Assembly: GCF_016775155.1 (NCBI RefSeq)
Contig: NZ_JAEUGD010000042.1
Span: forward strand, 558,001 to 622,000
Source: Fulvivirga marina
Lineage (GTDB): Bacteria; Bacteroidota; Bacteroidia; Cytophagales; Cyclobacteriaceae
Direction of reading: 5' to 3'
Length of the DNA stretch: 64,000 nt
The notes beneath the pieces are model-generated. The model was not told where the DNA came from, searched no databases, and saw only the letters and a list, made by a program, of their open reading frames with translations. Below are positions 10,044 through 20,196 of this stretch, piece after piece; positions within the stretch are counted from its first letter, which is position 1; every line of letters starts with the position of its first letter. A program made the translations under genes and the position numbers.

Positions 10044-10862
10044 TCAGTCCTTAATTTTCTTATATACCTTTTCCTCGTTATTGACTACAATGAATTTACT
10101 GGCAATATCACACCAGATAAGTGATTCCTTGGAGCCAATCGCCAGGTACCCATATTTGAATAAGCTTTCATGGAATTTCTTTAGAACCTCATTTTGTAAT
10201 GTCTGATTAAAATAGATCATGACATTGCGGCATAAAACAAGGTCAAATTTGTTGAAAACCTCACCCTTAACGAGGTCATGTTTTCTATAAGATACATTTT
10301 CAACCAATGTTTTGTCCATCACAGCTTTTCCATTGGACTCCTTATAATACTTGCTTAGAGAAGAAGTACCTTGAAAGCGTATATAGTTCTTCTCATTAAG
10401 CTCCATGTTTTTCAGGTTGTATACACCTGCTTTTGCATTATCGAGTATGTTGGAGTCTAGGTCCGTTGCTATTAGCGATACATTGTCCAAGATGCCCATT
10501 TCACGTAGCATAATGGCCATTGAAAAGACTTCCTCACCAGATGAGCAGCCAGCATGCCATATCCTAATCTTTTGATGGTTAAGCATAATAGCTGGAATAA
10601 TGTCATCTCTTAAAACTCTCCAGAAGGGAGGGTCACGGAACATTTCAGTTACATTAACTGTAATTTCATTTAAGAAGTCTTCCATAAATGCAGGATCATA
10701 TAACTTCTTAATCAGTTCGTCAACATTGAGATTGTGGAGCTCGAGTATTCGAAGGATCCGCCTCTTAAATGATGACATGGCATAATTGGTAAAGTCATAG
10801 TTGTACTTGGTCTTCACCAACTCTGTTATTCTTTTTAAATCTGCAATGTCGATTTCCTTCAT
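10044..10862 (-). CDS. cheR: CheR-type protein-glutamate O-methyltransferase
   Basis: The 272-residue protein is a full CheR. The N-terminal helical domain includes FKRRILRILELHN, followed by EITVNVTEMFRDP (about 87-99). The SAM-binding motif is IWHAGCSSGEEVFSMAI (about 118-134), and the late motif is LVLCRNVMIYF. It should transfer methyl groups from S-adenosylmethionine to glutamates on receptor coiled coils. It is followed closely by cheB and preceded by the HAMP-GAF-PAS sensor gene, 108 bases away. No cheA, cheW or MCP gene is present, so this pair probably serves the local non-canonical signalling block. Confidence 0.93.
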   Translation of the reverse strand: MKEIDIADLKRITELVKTKYNYDFTNYAMSSFKRRILRILELHNLNVDELIKKLYDPAFMEDFLNEITVNVTEMFRDPPFWRVLRDDIIPAIMLNHQKIRIWHAGCSSGEEVFSMAIMLREMGILDNVSLIATDLDSNILDNAKAGVYNLKNMELNEKNYIRFQGTSSLSKYYKESNGKAVMDKTLVENVSYRKHDLVKGEVFNKFDLVLCRNVMIYFNQTLQNEVLKKFHESLFKYGYLAIGSKESLIWCDIASKFIVVNNEEKVYKKIKD

Positions 10863-10970
10863 TATCTATATGCCAGCTATTCTATGAAAATGTAAATTGT
10901 GTAATTTAATAATTTTATCTTATAAAACTTAAAAACTATCAGGTCTAAAACTTTTCTGCGAAAAAAATAT

Positions 10971-13313
10971 TTATATCCATATGATAAAGTTTTGGTTAAG
11001 CGCTGCATCGTGATAAACCTCAGCCTTAACATTTATTTTATCAGGTTTAGCTTTAAAAGTAATTTCCTTTTTGGAAATAGTTTCTTCAGTCAACAAATCT
11101 TCATCAACCAATTGGTTAATGCTCTGGCCTGTAATATCTGAGTCTGCAATATCGAGGACCTGCTGAGCAGAACGATTTATATGGGTGACAGTGCCTTCAT
11201 TGTTGAAGATAACAATTTTAACCACATTATCCAGCAAGTTTAGAGTAGCTTCTGATGACTTTAGCTTTTGGTTGAGTTGTTCTTGGGTAATTTCTAATTC
11301 TTCGAGATTTTGTCTTAGTTCCTCTTCTACCTCTTTCATTTGTTCCCACTCAGCACTGTCTGTTTTTTCCGATTCCTGGGATTCAACGGATAAAATAAGC
11401 TCTATTACTTTATAGTATTCGCCATGATTGTTTTTCACAGGAGTATAGGTAGTATTTACCAAAACTTCTTCACCATTTTTCTTTCGCTTGGTGTAGTTTC
11501 CTGAGTGACTTATTCCATTATGCAGGTCTCTCCAAAGATCGGAAGTATCGCCAGAACTGATGGTGTGAAAAGAGATACCCTGAATGTTATCAAGCAGTTC
11601 ATAGCCGAGTAGCTTAACATAATTATTATTTGCAGTTAAGAGTACCCCATCCATATTGTACTCAGCAGAAGAGAGGCTGTTGTTGATAGCTGTGAGCTGT
11701 GCTGTCATTTCTACTTCTTTCCTCGACATTTCTTCTTGTGTTGCTGAGAGCTCTTCCATGTTTTGGCGCATTTCCTCTTCCTGCGCCTGCATTTGCTCAG
11801 TTAGTGCCTGAGATTCTTCTAACAGAGTTTTGGTTTGCTGGTTGTTTTTCGTCCCGGCTATTGTAGAAGCAATGCTTTCTGCCAGCTTCTCAACAAACTC
11901 TATCTGGTAGTCTTTATATTCATTAAATGAGGCAAGCTCGATTACTCCATATATATCCTCATTGACCATTAATGGAACCAGAAGGATGGCTTTTGGGTTG
12001 GCACCACCCAAGCCTGAAGTTATGGCTATGTAGTCATGAGGTATTTCAAGTAGATAGGTAGTTTGCCTCTCCAGGTAAGTTTGCCCTACCAGACCTTCCC
12101 CAGCTCTATATGAGCGTTTATCATATTTTTTTGTATTAAAGGCATACAAGGATATGAGTTCCAGTATTTTGTTTTCTTCATCCTGATCATTTACAATAAA
12201 AATCCCTCCCTGGTTTGATTTGGTATAGGTTACCAGATTAGAGATAATAATATCACTCAATGCGTGTACATCATCATTGGAGGAACGTAAAATATCTACG
12301 AATTTAGCTAAACCCTCTGTTGACCATTTTCTTTCACGTTCTTCCTCCTCTACACGTTTCATTTGATCACGCATGGTAAGTAACGCTCCTTCAAGGCCTC
12401 TGTTTCTTAGGTCTTCACCTTCAGTACCTTTAAACTCGACGTCCAACTTGCCATTTTCAATAGCGTTTACAAAAGCAGTTGCATTCTGAAGGTTTTCGCT
12501 AATCTTATTAATTGATTTGGCCACTTTCCCTATTTCATTGTTGAGGGTATAGGAAGATCTTTTTGAAAGATCCCCATTGCTAACGTGAGATGCTATTAAA
12601 TGAAGATCTTTCATCGGGACATTGATTTTTTTTCGGGTCCAGATCAATATACTAATAATAGCACCAATAAATACAAGCAGGAAAATAAGCGAAGTATAGG
12701 TAAGTGTGTTGCTTTGTGAGTCAAATGCTCTTGTTTTGGCAGATAAAACTCTTCTCGATGCTTTGGATAGCTCGGAGGAGTAGCTTTGTAAATAGTTGTT
12801 TGCTCTTTCCAGATTTGGGTTTCGAATATTCAAAACTTTCTGGGTTGTCTCTGTAGTAATTGTATTTAGAGAGTCGTATAAAGGTACTTCTTTAGACTCT
12901 TGTACTACTGTATCAATTGTCAACGGCTCGAACAACAGCTTGTCTATGTGCTTTTTTGATTTTAACCACTGCTTGGTGAGGTTGGCGTACATTCCACCAT
13001 TTACCTTAAGCGTGTCATTCTCTTCCTGGTGCTCTGAATCCAGTGCCAGTAAAATCTCCTCGAAACGTTTTGCTGTTGTTTCAAGATTACCCCGTGCTCT
13101 GGTGTTCCCGTCAGCGAAGAGCTGAGCATTTGTCGCAATTTGCGGAGGGAGACTATGAAGTTCCTTGGCTGCTTCGATTTCTTTAGCAGCATTTGTGATT
13201 CTATTCTGAAGATAGGAAATCACAAAAAAGTTAATAATGGCCAGAATCACTAAGCCTAAAAATATCGCTATGGACTGACTTCGAAGTGATAAGTTTTGTA
13301 AGTTCAAATTCAT
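10971..13313 (-). CDS. HAMP-GAF-PAS membrane sensor without kinase or methyl-accepting domain
   Basis: The 780-residue sensor has TM1 (about 14-36), a helical periplasmic domain (37-203), TM2 (205-227), HAMP (228-280), GAF (340-490, with GEGLVGQ and EIPHDYIAITSG), coiled coil (495-545), PAS (545-645), a second coiled coil (655-690) and a final PAS (690-780). It ends there, with no histidine kinase, cyclase or phosphatase domain. The coiled coils repeat E/Q-rich heptads such as EEMRQNMEELSATQEE, reminiscent of receptor methylation helices. It is the first gene of the minus-strand block and is followed by cheR, which suggests it is a methylated signal input (inference). Confidence 0.82.
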   Translation of the reverse strand: MNLNLQNLSLRSQSIAIFLGLVILAIINFFVISYLQNRITNAAKEIEAAKELHSLPPQIATNAQLFADGNTRARGNLETTAKRFEEILLALDSEHQEENDTLKVNGGMYANLTKQWLKSKKHIDKLLFEPLTIDTVVQESKEVPLYDSLNTITTETTQKVLNIRNPNLERANNYLQSYSSELSKASRRVLSAKTRAFDSQSNTLTYTSLIFLLVFIGAIISILIWTRKKINVPMKDLHLIASHVSNGDLSKRSSYTLNNEIGKVAKSINKISENLQNATAFVNAIENGKLDVEFKGTEGEDLRNRGLEGALLTMRDQMKRVEEEERERKWSTEGLAKFVDILRSSNDDVHALSDIIISNLVTYTKSNQGGIFIVNDQDEENKILELISLYAFNTKKYDKRSYRAGEGLVGQTYLERQTTYLLEIPHDYIAITSGLGGANPKAILLVPLMVNEDIYGVIELASFNEYKDYQIEFVEKLAESIASTIAGTKNNQQTKTLLEESQALTEQMQAQEEEMRQNMEELSATQEEMSRKEVEMTAQLTAINNSLSSAEYNMDGVLLTANNNYVKLLGYELLDNIQGISFHTISSGDTSDLWRDLHNGISHSGNYTKRKKNGEEVLVNTTYTPVKNNHGEYYKVIELILSVESQESEKTDSAEWEQMKEVEEELRQNLEELEITQEQLNQKLKSSEATLNLLDNVVKIVIFNNEGTVTHINRSAQQVLDIADSDITGQSINQLVDEDLLTEETISKKEITFKAKPDKINVKAEVYHDAALNQNFIIWI

Positions 13314-13369
13314 TCAGAAATATGTTTTGAAGAGAACCGACTAATTTACAATTTCTTTATTAAAATCAA

Positions 13370-13855
13370 TTATAATGCATCCTTATTAAAGCAAAAAGGT
13401 AAAAGCACTTCTGTTGAAAGTGTTTTAACCCATTTGTTCTCTGCTATTTGCATAATAACTTCTATGGGGGTGTTTTGCTTGATCTCATATTCAAGCATTA
13501 CTTGTCTGCAACTGCCACAAGGGGTTACTGGTACAAAAAAGGAACTGTCTTTTTTTTGCGCAGTAACAGCAATTTTTTTGACTTTTAATGTACCATATTC
13601 AGCCCCCGCATGAAACAATGCTACTCTTTCTGCACATAAACCTGCAGGGTAAGACGAATTTTCCTGATTAGAACCTGAAACTATTTTGTCATTCTCGAGT
13701 AGTAGTGCTGCTCCAACCTGAAACCCTGAGTAAGGAGAATATGCCGTTTTACAGGCATTTCGAGCACTTTCGATAAGCTTTAGGTCTTCTTCTTCCAGTT
13801 CCGACTCATCGTTATATATGGCGTAATTTAATTCTGTATATTGGTTTGTTAGCAT
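13370..13855 (-). CDS. cdd: Cytidine deaminase
   Basis: The 161-residue enzyme hydrolyses cytidine and deoxycytidine to uridine and deoxyuridine in pyrimidine salvage. It has the zinc-site motifs of the small tetrameric class: CAERVALFHAG (about 73, Cys ligand plus catalytic Glu) and PCGSCRQVMLEY (two more Cys). The substrate-binding segment AYSPYSGFQVGAALL lies near residue 40. The length is a little above the usual 130-140 because of an N-terminal extension. The start at 13855 gives the extension LTNQYTELNYAIYND and no better start is obvious. It is probably transcribed alone, since the next minus gene begins 57 bases away with an unrelated role. Confidence 0.93.
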   Translation of the reverse strand: MLTNQYTELNYAIYNDESELEEEDLKLIESARNACKTAYSPYSGFQVGAALLLENDKIVSGSNQENSSYPAGLCAERVALFHAGAEYGTLKVKKIAVTAQKKDSSFFVPVTPCGSCRQVMLEYEIKQNTPIEVIMQIAENKWVKTLSTEVLLPFCFNKDAL

Positions 13856-14066
13856 AATATCTTATCTAGCTATGCAATATAATACCTACCATCTAGTAGA
13901 AAAATTTTTATGCATAAGAATTGATAATAACCTTATGATTTCATTTACTTTGAACACCTAAATTGAAGTAGGGTGGGGGAATTTGTTTGACTTTTAAGTC
14001 TCTTTTAAGTATTTGGTAAAGAGGCAAGGTTGAGGCTTTCACCTGTCAAATATTAAAATTAAACTA

Positions 14067-15401
14067 ATGAAAAATGTTTTGGTGCTTGGCGCTGGTCGGT
14101 CGGCTTCGTCACTTATAGATTATTTATTGCTACATGCGAAAAGTAACGACTGGCATGTTCGTGTAGGAGACTACAGCCTGGGGCTCGCTCAGGAGAAATG
14201 TACAGAAAGTAAAAATAGCAGTGCTTTTCAGTTTGATATTCTTAATGAAGCACAGCGTGTTGAGGAGATTGGCAAGGCAGATATAGTTATCTCCATGCTC
14301 CCTGCTAAGTTTCATCCGGTGGTTGCGAAAATATGTACTGATAAAGGTATTAACATGGTCACGGCCTCCTATGTGTCTGATGAGATGAAGGCTCTGGATA
14401 AGGCGGCCGAGGAGAAGGACATAATAATACTTAATGAGTGTGGGTTAGACCCGGGCATTGACCATATGTCTGCCATGAAGGTGATAGATCATATAAGGAA
14501 TGCAGGGCATGAGCTTACCGCATTCGAATCTTTTACGGGAGGTTTGTTGGCGCCCAGTACGGATGATGATAATCCGTGGGAGTATAAATTTACCTGGAAC
14601 CCAAGAAATGTAGTGTTGGCAGGTCAAGGGATAGTGAAATTTATACAAGAAGGGAATTATAAGTATATTCCATACCATAGGCTGTTTAAACGAACGGAGC
14701 AGGTACACATACCAGGTTATGGATATTTTGAGGGGTATGCAAACCGTGATTCATTAAAATACCTGGATGTTTATGGTTTAGATGGTGTGAAAACCATTTA
14801 CAGAGGCACTTTTAGGAAACCAGGGTTTTGCCGTACCTGGGATGTTTTCGTTCAACTGGGAGCTACTGATGATACCTATGAAATGGAAGGGGTAGGAGAA
14901 ATGACTCACAGGCAATTTATTAACTCCTTCTTATCCTATAATCCTTATGATACCGTAGAGTTGAAGCTGGCTCATTATATGAGCTTTGAACTTGATGGTC
15001 CCGAAATGCACAGGTTAAAATGGTCGGGGGTATTTGATGATGTTAAGGTAGGACTTGATAAGGGAACACCAGCTCAAATACTGGAACACATTTTGAAGAA
15101 AAAATGGACCCTTAAACCAGAAGATAAGGATATGATTGTGATGTGGCACAAGTTTGAATATCTGGAAGATGGTAAACAACGCGAAATACATAGTACATTA
15201 GTTGCTGTTGGAGATGATATGAAGAACACAGCTATGTCAAAAACTGTAGGTCTACCTGTTGGAATAGCTGCTAAACTAATCCTTGAAGGGAAAATAAAGT
15301 CGAAAGGAGTAAAAATTCCGATTGAGAAGGAAGTTTATACTCCAATTTTAAAAGAGTTATCAGAGCAGGGATTTGAACTCTCGGAAAAACAGGTCAAGTA
15401 A
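14067..15401 (+). CDS. Saccharopine dehydrogenase-like oxidoreductase
   Basis: The 444-residue protein has an N-terminal Rossmann fold with VLGAGRSASSLIDYLL (about 5-20) and the following nucleotide-binding features of saccharopine reductases. The segment ECGLDPGIDHMSAMKVIDHI and the later YRGTFRKPGFCRTWD match the glutamate-forming saccharopine dehydrogenase (Lys9/LysX-type) family. The family joins or splits saccharopine, glutamate and aminoadipate semialdehyde in lysine metabolism. No lysine-ketoglutarate reductase gene is adjacent, so the exact substrate is not settled. The gene stands alone, faces the minus-strand block, and ends at a strong bidirectional hairpin. Confidence 0.85.
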   Translation: MKNVLVLGAGRSASSLIDYLLLHAKSNDWHVRVGDYSLGLAQEKCTESKNSSAFQFDILNEAQRVEEIGKADIVISMLPAKFHPVVAKICTDKGINMVTASYVSDEMKALDKAAEEKDIIILNECGLDPGIDHMSAMKVIDHIRNAGHELTAFESFTGGLLAPSTDDDNPWEYKFTWNPRNVVLAGQGIVKFIQEGNYKYIPYHRLFKRTEQVHIPGYGYFEGYANRDSLKYLDVYGLDGVKTIYRGTFRKPGFCRTWDVFVQLGATDDTYEMEGVGEMTHRQFINSFLSYNPYDTVELKLAHYMSFELDGPEMHRLKWSGVFDDVKVGLDKGTPAQILEHILKKKWTLKPEDKDMIVMWHKFEYLEDGKQREIHSTLVAVGDDMKNTAMSKTVGLPVGIAAKLILEGKIKSKGVKIPIEKEVYTPILKELSEQGFELSEKQVK

Positions 15402-15429
15402 TTGTAATTGATAAGAATAAATGTCATAT

Positions 15430-15459
15430 AAAGGCTTCAACCGTATTGTTGAAGCCTTT
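15430..15459. terminator. Bidirectional hairpin terminator between convergent genes
   Basis: A perfect 12-bp inverted repeat (AAAGGCTTCAAC / GTTGAAGCCTTT) with a 6-base loop sits where the saccharopine dehydrogenase-like gene (plus) and the HEAT-repeat gene (minus) converge. It has A and T runs on each side. It overlaps the stop codon of the minus-strand gene. Confidence 0.85.
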
Positions 15460-15955
15460 TTAGTACCTTGTTCCCTCGGCTAATAAACCCTGCTGATCCA
15501 TATGGCATTTGATCTTCAATGACTATCTGTAGCTCATTTTTAAGGTCGGGTTCTTTCTGGCAGATATTGGCAAGCACCGTCATGGCAAATACTTTTATAG
15601 CCACAGGTTCATCTCCAGAGGTCAGTATTTCAAAACCAATGTCTACCATATCTCCATGAAGACTGGGGGGAAGCTCTATGTTTTGCAAAACCCTTAATGA
15701 GTTTCTTTTTACCGCATCGTGTATATCATTTCTCAGGTTTAATACCAGTTGCCTTAAATATGGACGTATCAACTGAGGAGAGTTATCAACGCAAATACTC
15801 ATAACCTGCGCGGCACGTTGGGTGATACGGTATTCATCACCTAAAAAGAGTTTCATAAGTACGTCAAAACGAGTTGCATCATTGGCAATATACTGAGCAA
15901 TTCTAATGGCATTTGGCTTAGAATGTTCTTTTAATAATTCTTCTCTTATATTCAC
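15437..15955 (-). CDS. HEAT-repeat-like helical protein
   Basis: The 172-residue soluble protein consists of amphipathic helix pairs typical of HEAT/armadillo repeats, for example YRITQRAAQVMSICVDNSP, HDAVKRNSLRVLQNIELPP and PVAIKVFAMTVLANICQKEP. Such folds bind proteins and have no activity of their own. There is no signal peptide or catalytic motif. It is 45 bases downstream of the exported TPR protein gene on the same strand, so the two may be co-transcribed. Its partner is unknown. Confidence 0.72.
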   Translation of the reverse strand: MNIREELLKEHSKPNAIRIAQYIANDATRFDVLMKLFLGDEYRITQRAAQVMSICVDNSPQLIRPYLRQLVLNLRNDIHDAVKRNSLRVLQNIELPPSLHGDMVDIGFEILTSGDEPVAIKVFAMTVLANICQKEPDLKNELQIVIEDQMPYGSAGFISRGNKVLKRLQQYG

Positions 15956-16000
15956 TTATTCTAAGGTGTTAATAATAAAGAATCAGCAATATTTATTTTG

Positions 16001-17296
16001 TTATTCTTTTCTCCTTCTTATCGTGGTAGACCGGTTGATCCAGCAGGTTACTTGTATTGACTGTCCCTCTTCGCGGTTTTCGGTAAAAATATCACTGATT
16101 GTTGGAAATTGAGCCAGAGCACTGTTCATGGCTTCTTGGTCTCCTGCCTTTTGATACATGTCGTAGGCAAGCCAATATACGGCGCGGTCGCTTACCCAGC
16201 TTTCTTCCTTTTTGCAGTCATTGAAACTGTTGTAATACAGGTCGCCGATAAATTTATATGCTTTTTTAAAGTTTGCATCTGTCTCTATAGCTTTTTCGGC
16301 GTACCTTCTGGCTTCAGCCTTGTTATTCATTTTGTTTTGTTGCACGGCTATGTCAAAATGTACTTGAGCCTTTTTTGAAGGTGTATCGGTAGCCTCCATA
16401 GCACGATTAAAATACTGCATGGACTCATCTATTTTTCCTTTCTCTGCAGCTTTGATAGCCAGAAACCTTAAGAGTGCATAATCCGGGTTGTCTATCATGA
16501 GTATTTTTGCGGCTTCTTCAAAATAGGGCTCATTAGTGCATCCTTGAGACAGTGACAAAGAGATAACCCTAGGTGCCATGTTTGGATCTTTCTGCATTCG
16601 AGGAACCAGATCGTTCTTGATTACACTACAGTCAATATTGATGATTTCCAGTAAGATTTTTGTGGCCACAGCCCTGATCTTTTCATAGGCCTCGCTTTCT
16701 TCTTCTTGTTCTTTATAATCAATGGCATCGATTACCCGATAATAGCGGTTGAGAACTTCATCCTTATTGAGGGGTTTGATTTTGTGATACTTGCGGGTTA
16801 CATCCATATAGGTCGCTAGATTGTTCGTGCCTACATTTTTGTTATTCAACTCATAAGTGCGCTCAAAAACATTGAATAGGTACACGGTCTTGTCTTCCCT
16901 GTTTCGATAGTACTTGTATGCAGCAGAAGCTTTTCTGTCAATAAGATCTTTCTCATTATTAAAGTACTTTATGCGAAGGTCATATAATAATAAGACGGAA
17001 TCCTGATATCCCTGGGCTTTGGGGTTGCTGTCGTCATCAGCTAATTCCTGATATAGCTTAATGCCATTAATGTATATGCTTTCATGGATATCTGGTGTGT
17101 TGGTTAACAACCATGCGAGATGCTTTCGCGCTTCTTTAATCTTTTTAAACTTATAGCTATCCGAGAACATAGCATGTTCATTTTGTGCTTTTTTACTTAG
17201 GGCGTCATCTTCTGGTAAGTTCAGTTGAGCGGCAGCTATTTTGTTGATGCCTGCTATGAGTAGACAAGTCAACAAGGTTTGTGTGAAAAGTTTCAT
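16001..17296 (-). CDS. Exported TPR-repeat protein
   Basis: The 431-residue protein begins with a signal peptide (MKLFTQTLLTCLLIAGINKIAAAQ, cleavage near 23). It is otherwise made of helical repeats, with recognisable TPR units near 290-345 (DESMQYFNRAMEATDTPSKK, then DIAVQQNKMNNKAEARRYAE). It is probably a periplasmic or outer-membrane scaffold. The C-terminal QSIQVTCWINRSTTIRRRKE is a short basic tail. No enzyme motif was found. It is divergent from clpB, with 139 bases between the two starts. Confidence 0.8.
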   Translation of the reverse strand: MKLFTQTLLTCLLIAGINKIAAAQLNLPEDDALSKKAQNEHAMFSDSYKFKKIKEARKHLAWLLTNTPDIHESIYINGIKLYQELADDDSNPKAQGYQDSVLLLYDLRIKYFNNEKDLIDRKASAAYKYYRNREDKTVYLFNVFERTYELNNKNVGTNNLATYMDVTRKYHKIKPLNKDEVLNRYYRVIDAIDYKEQEEESEAYEKIRAVATKILLEIINIDCSVIKNDLVPRMQKDPNMAPRVISLSLSQGCTNEPYFEEAAKILMIDNPDYALLRFLAIKAAEKGKIDESMQYFNRAMEATDTPSKKAQVHFDIAVQQNKMNNKAEARRYAEKAIETDANFKKAYKFIGDLYYNSFNDCKKEESWVSDRAVYWLAYDMYQKAGDQEAMNSALAQFPTISDIFTENREEGQSIQVTCWINRSTTIRRRKE

Positions 17297-17435
17297 GATA
17301 TAGGTGGTTTACAGGACACTATGACATCAAAATAGCATTTTTTTACCAAAAAACTGACATAATTTCTGCTTTTTCTCTATTTCATAGTATGGCTGATTAT
17401 TTGATGAGGATAACTTAAAGTGAAAACTACTAGAT

Positions 17436-20042
17436 ATGAATTTTGATAAATATACAATTAAATCACAGGAAGTGCTTCAGAAGGCGGCTGAGATAGCGAC
17501 TGGCAATCAACAGCAGGCTATAGAGCCCGGTCACCTGATGAAGGCCATTTTGGCCTCGGATGAGAATGTAATTTCTTTTCTGGTCAAAAAATTAAATGTT
17601 AATCGGCAACATTTGGATACGAAGCTTGATGAGATCATTAATGGGTACCCAAAAGTGAGTGGACAGCAACCTTATCTGTCTAATGATTCAGCAGCAGCCT
17701 TGCAAAAGGCAGAGAAGGAATTAAAAGAGTTTCAGGATGAATATATTGCTGTGGAGCATATTATTCTGGGACTAATTGAGGGTAGAGAGAAAACAGCATC
17801 TTTACTGAAGGATGTTGGGTTTGAACGCAAAGGTTTAATAACGGGAATTAAAGAACTACGAGGAGGAAGTAAAGTGACAGATCAAAACGCAGAATCTAAA
17901 TACCGCTCGTTGGAGCGATATTCCATTAATCTTAATGAGCAGGCCAAAAAGGGTAAGATTGACCCGGTAATTGGTCGTGATGATGAAATTCGAAGGGTGT
18001 TGCAGATTCTTTCGAGGCGAACTAAAAATAACCCAATACTACTTGGTGAACCCGGTGTGGGTAAAACGGCCATTGTAGAAGGCATGGCTCAGCGAATTGT
18101 AGATGGTGATGTACCTGAAAACCTGAAAGATAAGATACTTATTTCCCTTGATATGGGGTTGCTGGTAGCTGGAGCTAAGTATAAAGGTGAGTTTGAAGAG
18201 AGGCTCAAGGCAGTGATTAAAGAGGTTACTGATTCGGATGGCCAGATCATACTTTTTATAGATGAGATCCACACGCTCATTGGTGCCGGAGGAGGTGAAG
18301 GGGCTATGGATGCTGCCAACCTGTTGAAGCCTGCATTGGCCAGAGGAGAACTACATGCTATTGGAGCTACTACACTTAAAGAGTATCAAAAGTATGTGGA
18401 GAAGGATAAAGCTCTGGAAAGAAGGTTTCAGGCAGTAACTGTAGATGAGCCAACAGCTCAGGATGCCATTTCCATCTTAAGGGGGATTAAAGATAAGTAT
18501 GAGATCCACCATGGGGTTAGGATCAAAGATGATGCTGTAATAGCAGCGGTTGAGCTTTCACAACGGTATATTTCAGACAGATTTTTGCCAGATAAAGCTA
18601 TTGACCTTATGGATGAGGCCGCTTCAAAGCTTAGGCTTGAGATGGACTCGTTGCCCGAGGAACTTGATGAGCTTAATCGACGAGTAATGCAGCTTGAAAT
18701 CGAGCGTGAGGCTATCAGAAGGGAAAAGGATAAAGATAAAGAGCGACAGCTGACCAAAGAGATAGCTGATCTGACTGAAAAGCGCAACGACCTAAAGGCT
18801 AAATGGGAAAATGAGAAGACAGTAATTGAGGGGATTAGGCATCAAAAAGAGGAGATAGACAGGCTGAAGTTTGAGGCTGAGCAGGCTGAAAAAAGCGGTG
18901 ACTTTGGTAGGGTGGCTGAGATTCGTTATGGTAAAATAGGAGAGGCTGAAAAACAACTTGAAGAGTATCAGAAGAAAATATCGGAAATTCAGGAAGAGAG
19001 TTTGATGAAGGAAGAAGTCGATTCTGAGGATATTACTGAGGTAGTGGCGAGGTGGACCGGAATTCCGGTGTCAAAAATGTTGCAAAGTGAACGAGAAAAA
19101 CTGTTATCTTTGGAGCAGGAATTAGGAAAGCGTATAGCAGGACAGGAGGAAGCCATACGGGCTCTATCTGATGCGGTGCGCAGGAGTAGGGCAGGACTGC
19201 AGGATCCTAAAAGGCCGATAGGTTCATTCATATTTCTTGGTACGACAGGCGTTGGTAAGACGGAACTATCAAAGGCTTTAGCTGAATATCTTTTTAATGA
19301 TGAAAATGCAATGGTAAGGATAGATATGTCCGAATATCAGGAGAGGCATTCTGTGAGTAGACTGGTAGGAGCGCCTCCGGGATATGTAGGGTATGACGAA
19401 GGTGGTCAGCTTACAGAAGCTGTGAGAAGAAAACCGTACTCTGTAATTCTACTTGATGAGATTGAAAAGGCTCATCCTGATGTGTTTAATATCCTTTTAC
19501 AGGTTTTGGATGATGGAAGGCTAACTGATAATAAGGGTCGTGTAGCAAATTTTAAAAATACGATCATAATTATGACTACAAATATTGGTTCTTCCATAAT
19601 TCAGGATAATTTTGCAGCCTTAAATGAAGGCAACCTAGAAGAGGTTCTCGATAAAACGAAAGATGAGGTCTTTGAATTACTGAAGAAGTCGGTAAGGCCC
19701 GAGTTTTTGAATCGGGTGGATGAAACGATTATGTTTAGACCGCTTTCGAGACAGGATGTTCGTAAGATCGTCGACATCCAATTTAAGCAAATTCAGCAAA
19801 GGCTTGTGGAGTCTGGAGTTAAACTTGAAATATCTTCTGATGCATTGGATCATCTCGCTAAGAAAGGTTTTGACCCTCAATTTGGAGCAAGACCATTGAA
19901 GCGTGTGTTACAACGAGAGATACTCAATGAATTATCAAAAGAAATATTAGCCGGTAAGATCAATAAAGACGCTATCGTCGGCGTTAATCTTGGAGAAAAC
20001 GGCCAGGTTGAATTTATAAATCTTGACGAAGTTGAAGTTTAG
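17436..20042 (+). CDS. clpB: ClpB disaggregase chaperone
   Basis: The 868-residue protein is a full-length ClpB/Hsp104, the AAA+ machine that rescues aggregated proteins with DnaK. It has the Clp N-domain (1-150), the first AAA+ module with GEPGVGKTA (about 204) and [20 protein letters not shown], the long coiled-coil middle domain (about 400-530), and a second module with GTTGVGKTE (about 601) and [15 protein letters not shown]. The pore motif [10 protein letters not shown] is present. There is no ClpP-binding IGF loop, as expected for ClpB. I see no sigma-32 or CIRCE site in the 139-base upstream gap. Confidence 0.97.
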   Translation: MNFDKYTIKSQEVLQKAAEIATGNQQQAIEPGHLMKAILASDENVISFLVKKLNVNRQHLDTKLDEIINGYPKVSGQQPYLSNDSAAALQKAEKELKEFQDEYIAVEHIILGLIEGREKTASLLKDVGFERKGLITGIKELRGGSKVTDQNAESKYRSLERYSINLNEQAKKGKIDPVIGRDDEIRRVLQILSRRTKNNPILLGEPGVGKTAIVEGMAQRIVDGDVPENLKDKILISLDMGLLVAGAKYKGEFEERLKAVIKEVTDSDGQIILFIDEIHTLIGAGGGEGAMDAANLLKPALARGELHAIGATTLKEYQKYVEKDKALERRFQAVTVDEPTAQDAISILRGIKDKYEIHHGVRIKDDAVIAAVELSQRYISDRFLPDKAIDLMDEAASKLRLEMDSLPEELDELNRRVMQLEIEREAIRREKDKDKERQLTKEIADLTEKRNDLKAKWENEKTVIEGIRHQKEEIDRLKFEAEQAEKSGDFGRVAEIRYGKIGEAEKQLEEYQKKISEIQEESLMKEEVDSEDITEVVARWTGIPVSKMLQSEREKLLSLEQELGKRIAGQEEAIRALSDAVRRSRAGLQDPKRPIGSFIFLGTTGVGKTELSKALAEYLFNDENAMVRIDMSEYQERHSVSRLVGAPPGYVGYDEGGQLTEAVRRKPYSVILLDEIEKAHPDVFNILLQVLDDGRLTDNKGRVANFKNTIIIMTTNIGSSIIQDNFAALNEGNLEEVLDKTKDEVFELLKKSVRPEFLNRVDETIMFRPLSRQDVRKIVDIQFKQIQQRLVESGVKLEISSDALDHLAKKGFDPQFGARPLKRVLQREILNELSKEILAGKINKDAIVGVNLGENGQVEFINLDEVEV

Positions 20043-20078
20043 GTATGTGAAGTTGGTATTTGGGTTTAGGTTGAAGGT

Positions 20079-20108
20079 CCCGGGGGTGGTTCCCTGGGGC
20101 TATTTTTT
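20079..20108 (+). terminator. Rho-independent terminator of clpB
   Basis: A GC-rich stem (CCCGGGG pairing with CCCTGGGG, one bulged base) is followed by TATTTTTT, 37 bases after the clpB stop. Confidence 0.6.
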
Positions 20109-20196
20109 GTATTCGTTTCTATTTGTTAGCCCATAGCTACGCAAAAGTAGATTACGAAGTTCGATATGCTACTTGATGGTTCGGGGATGTAGTAGT

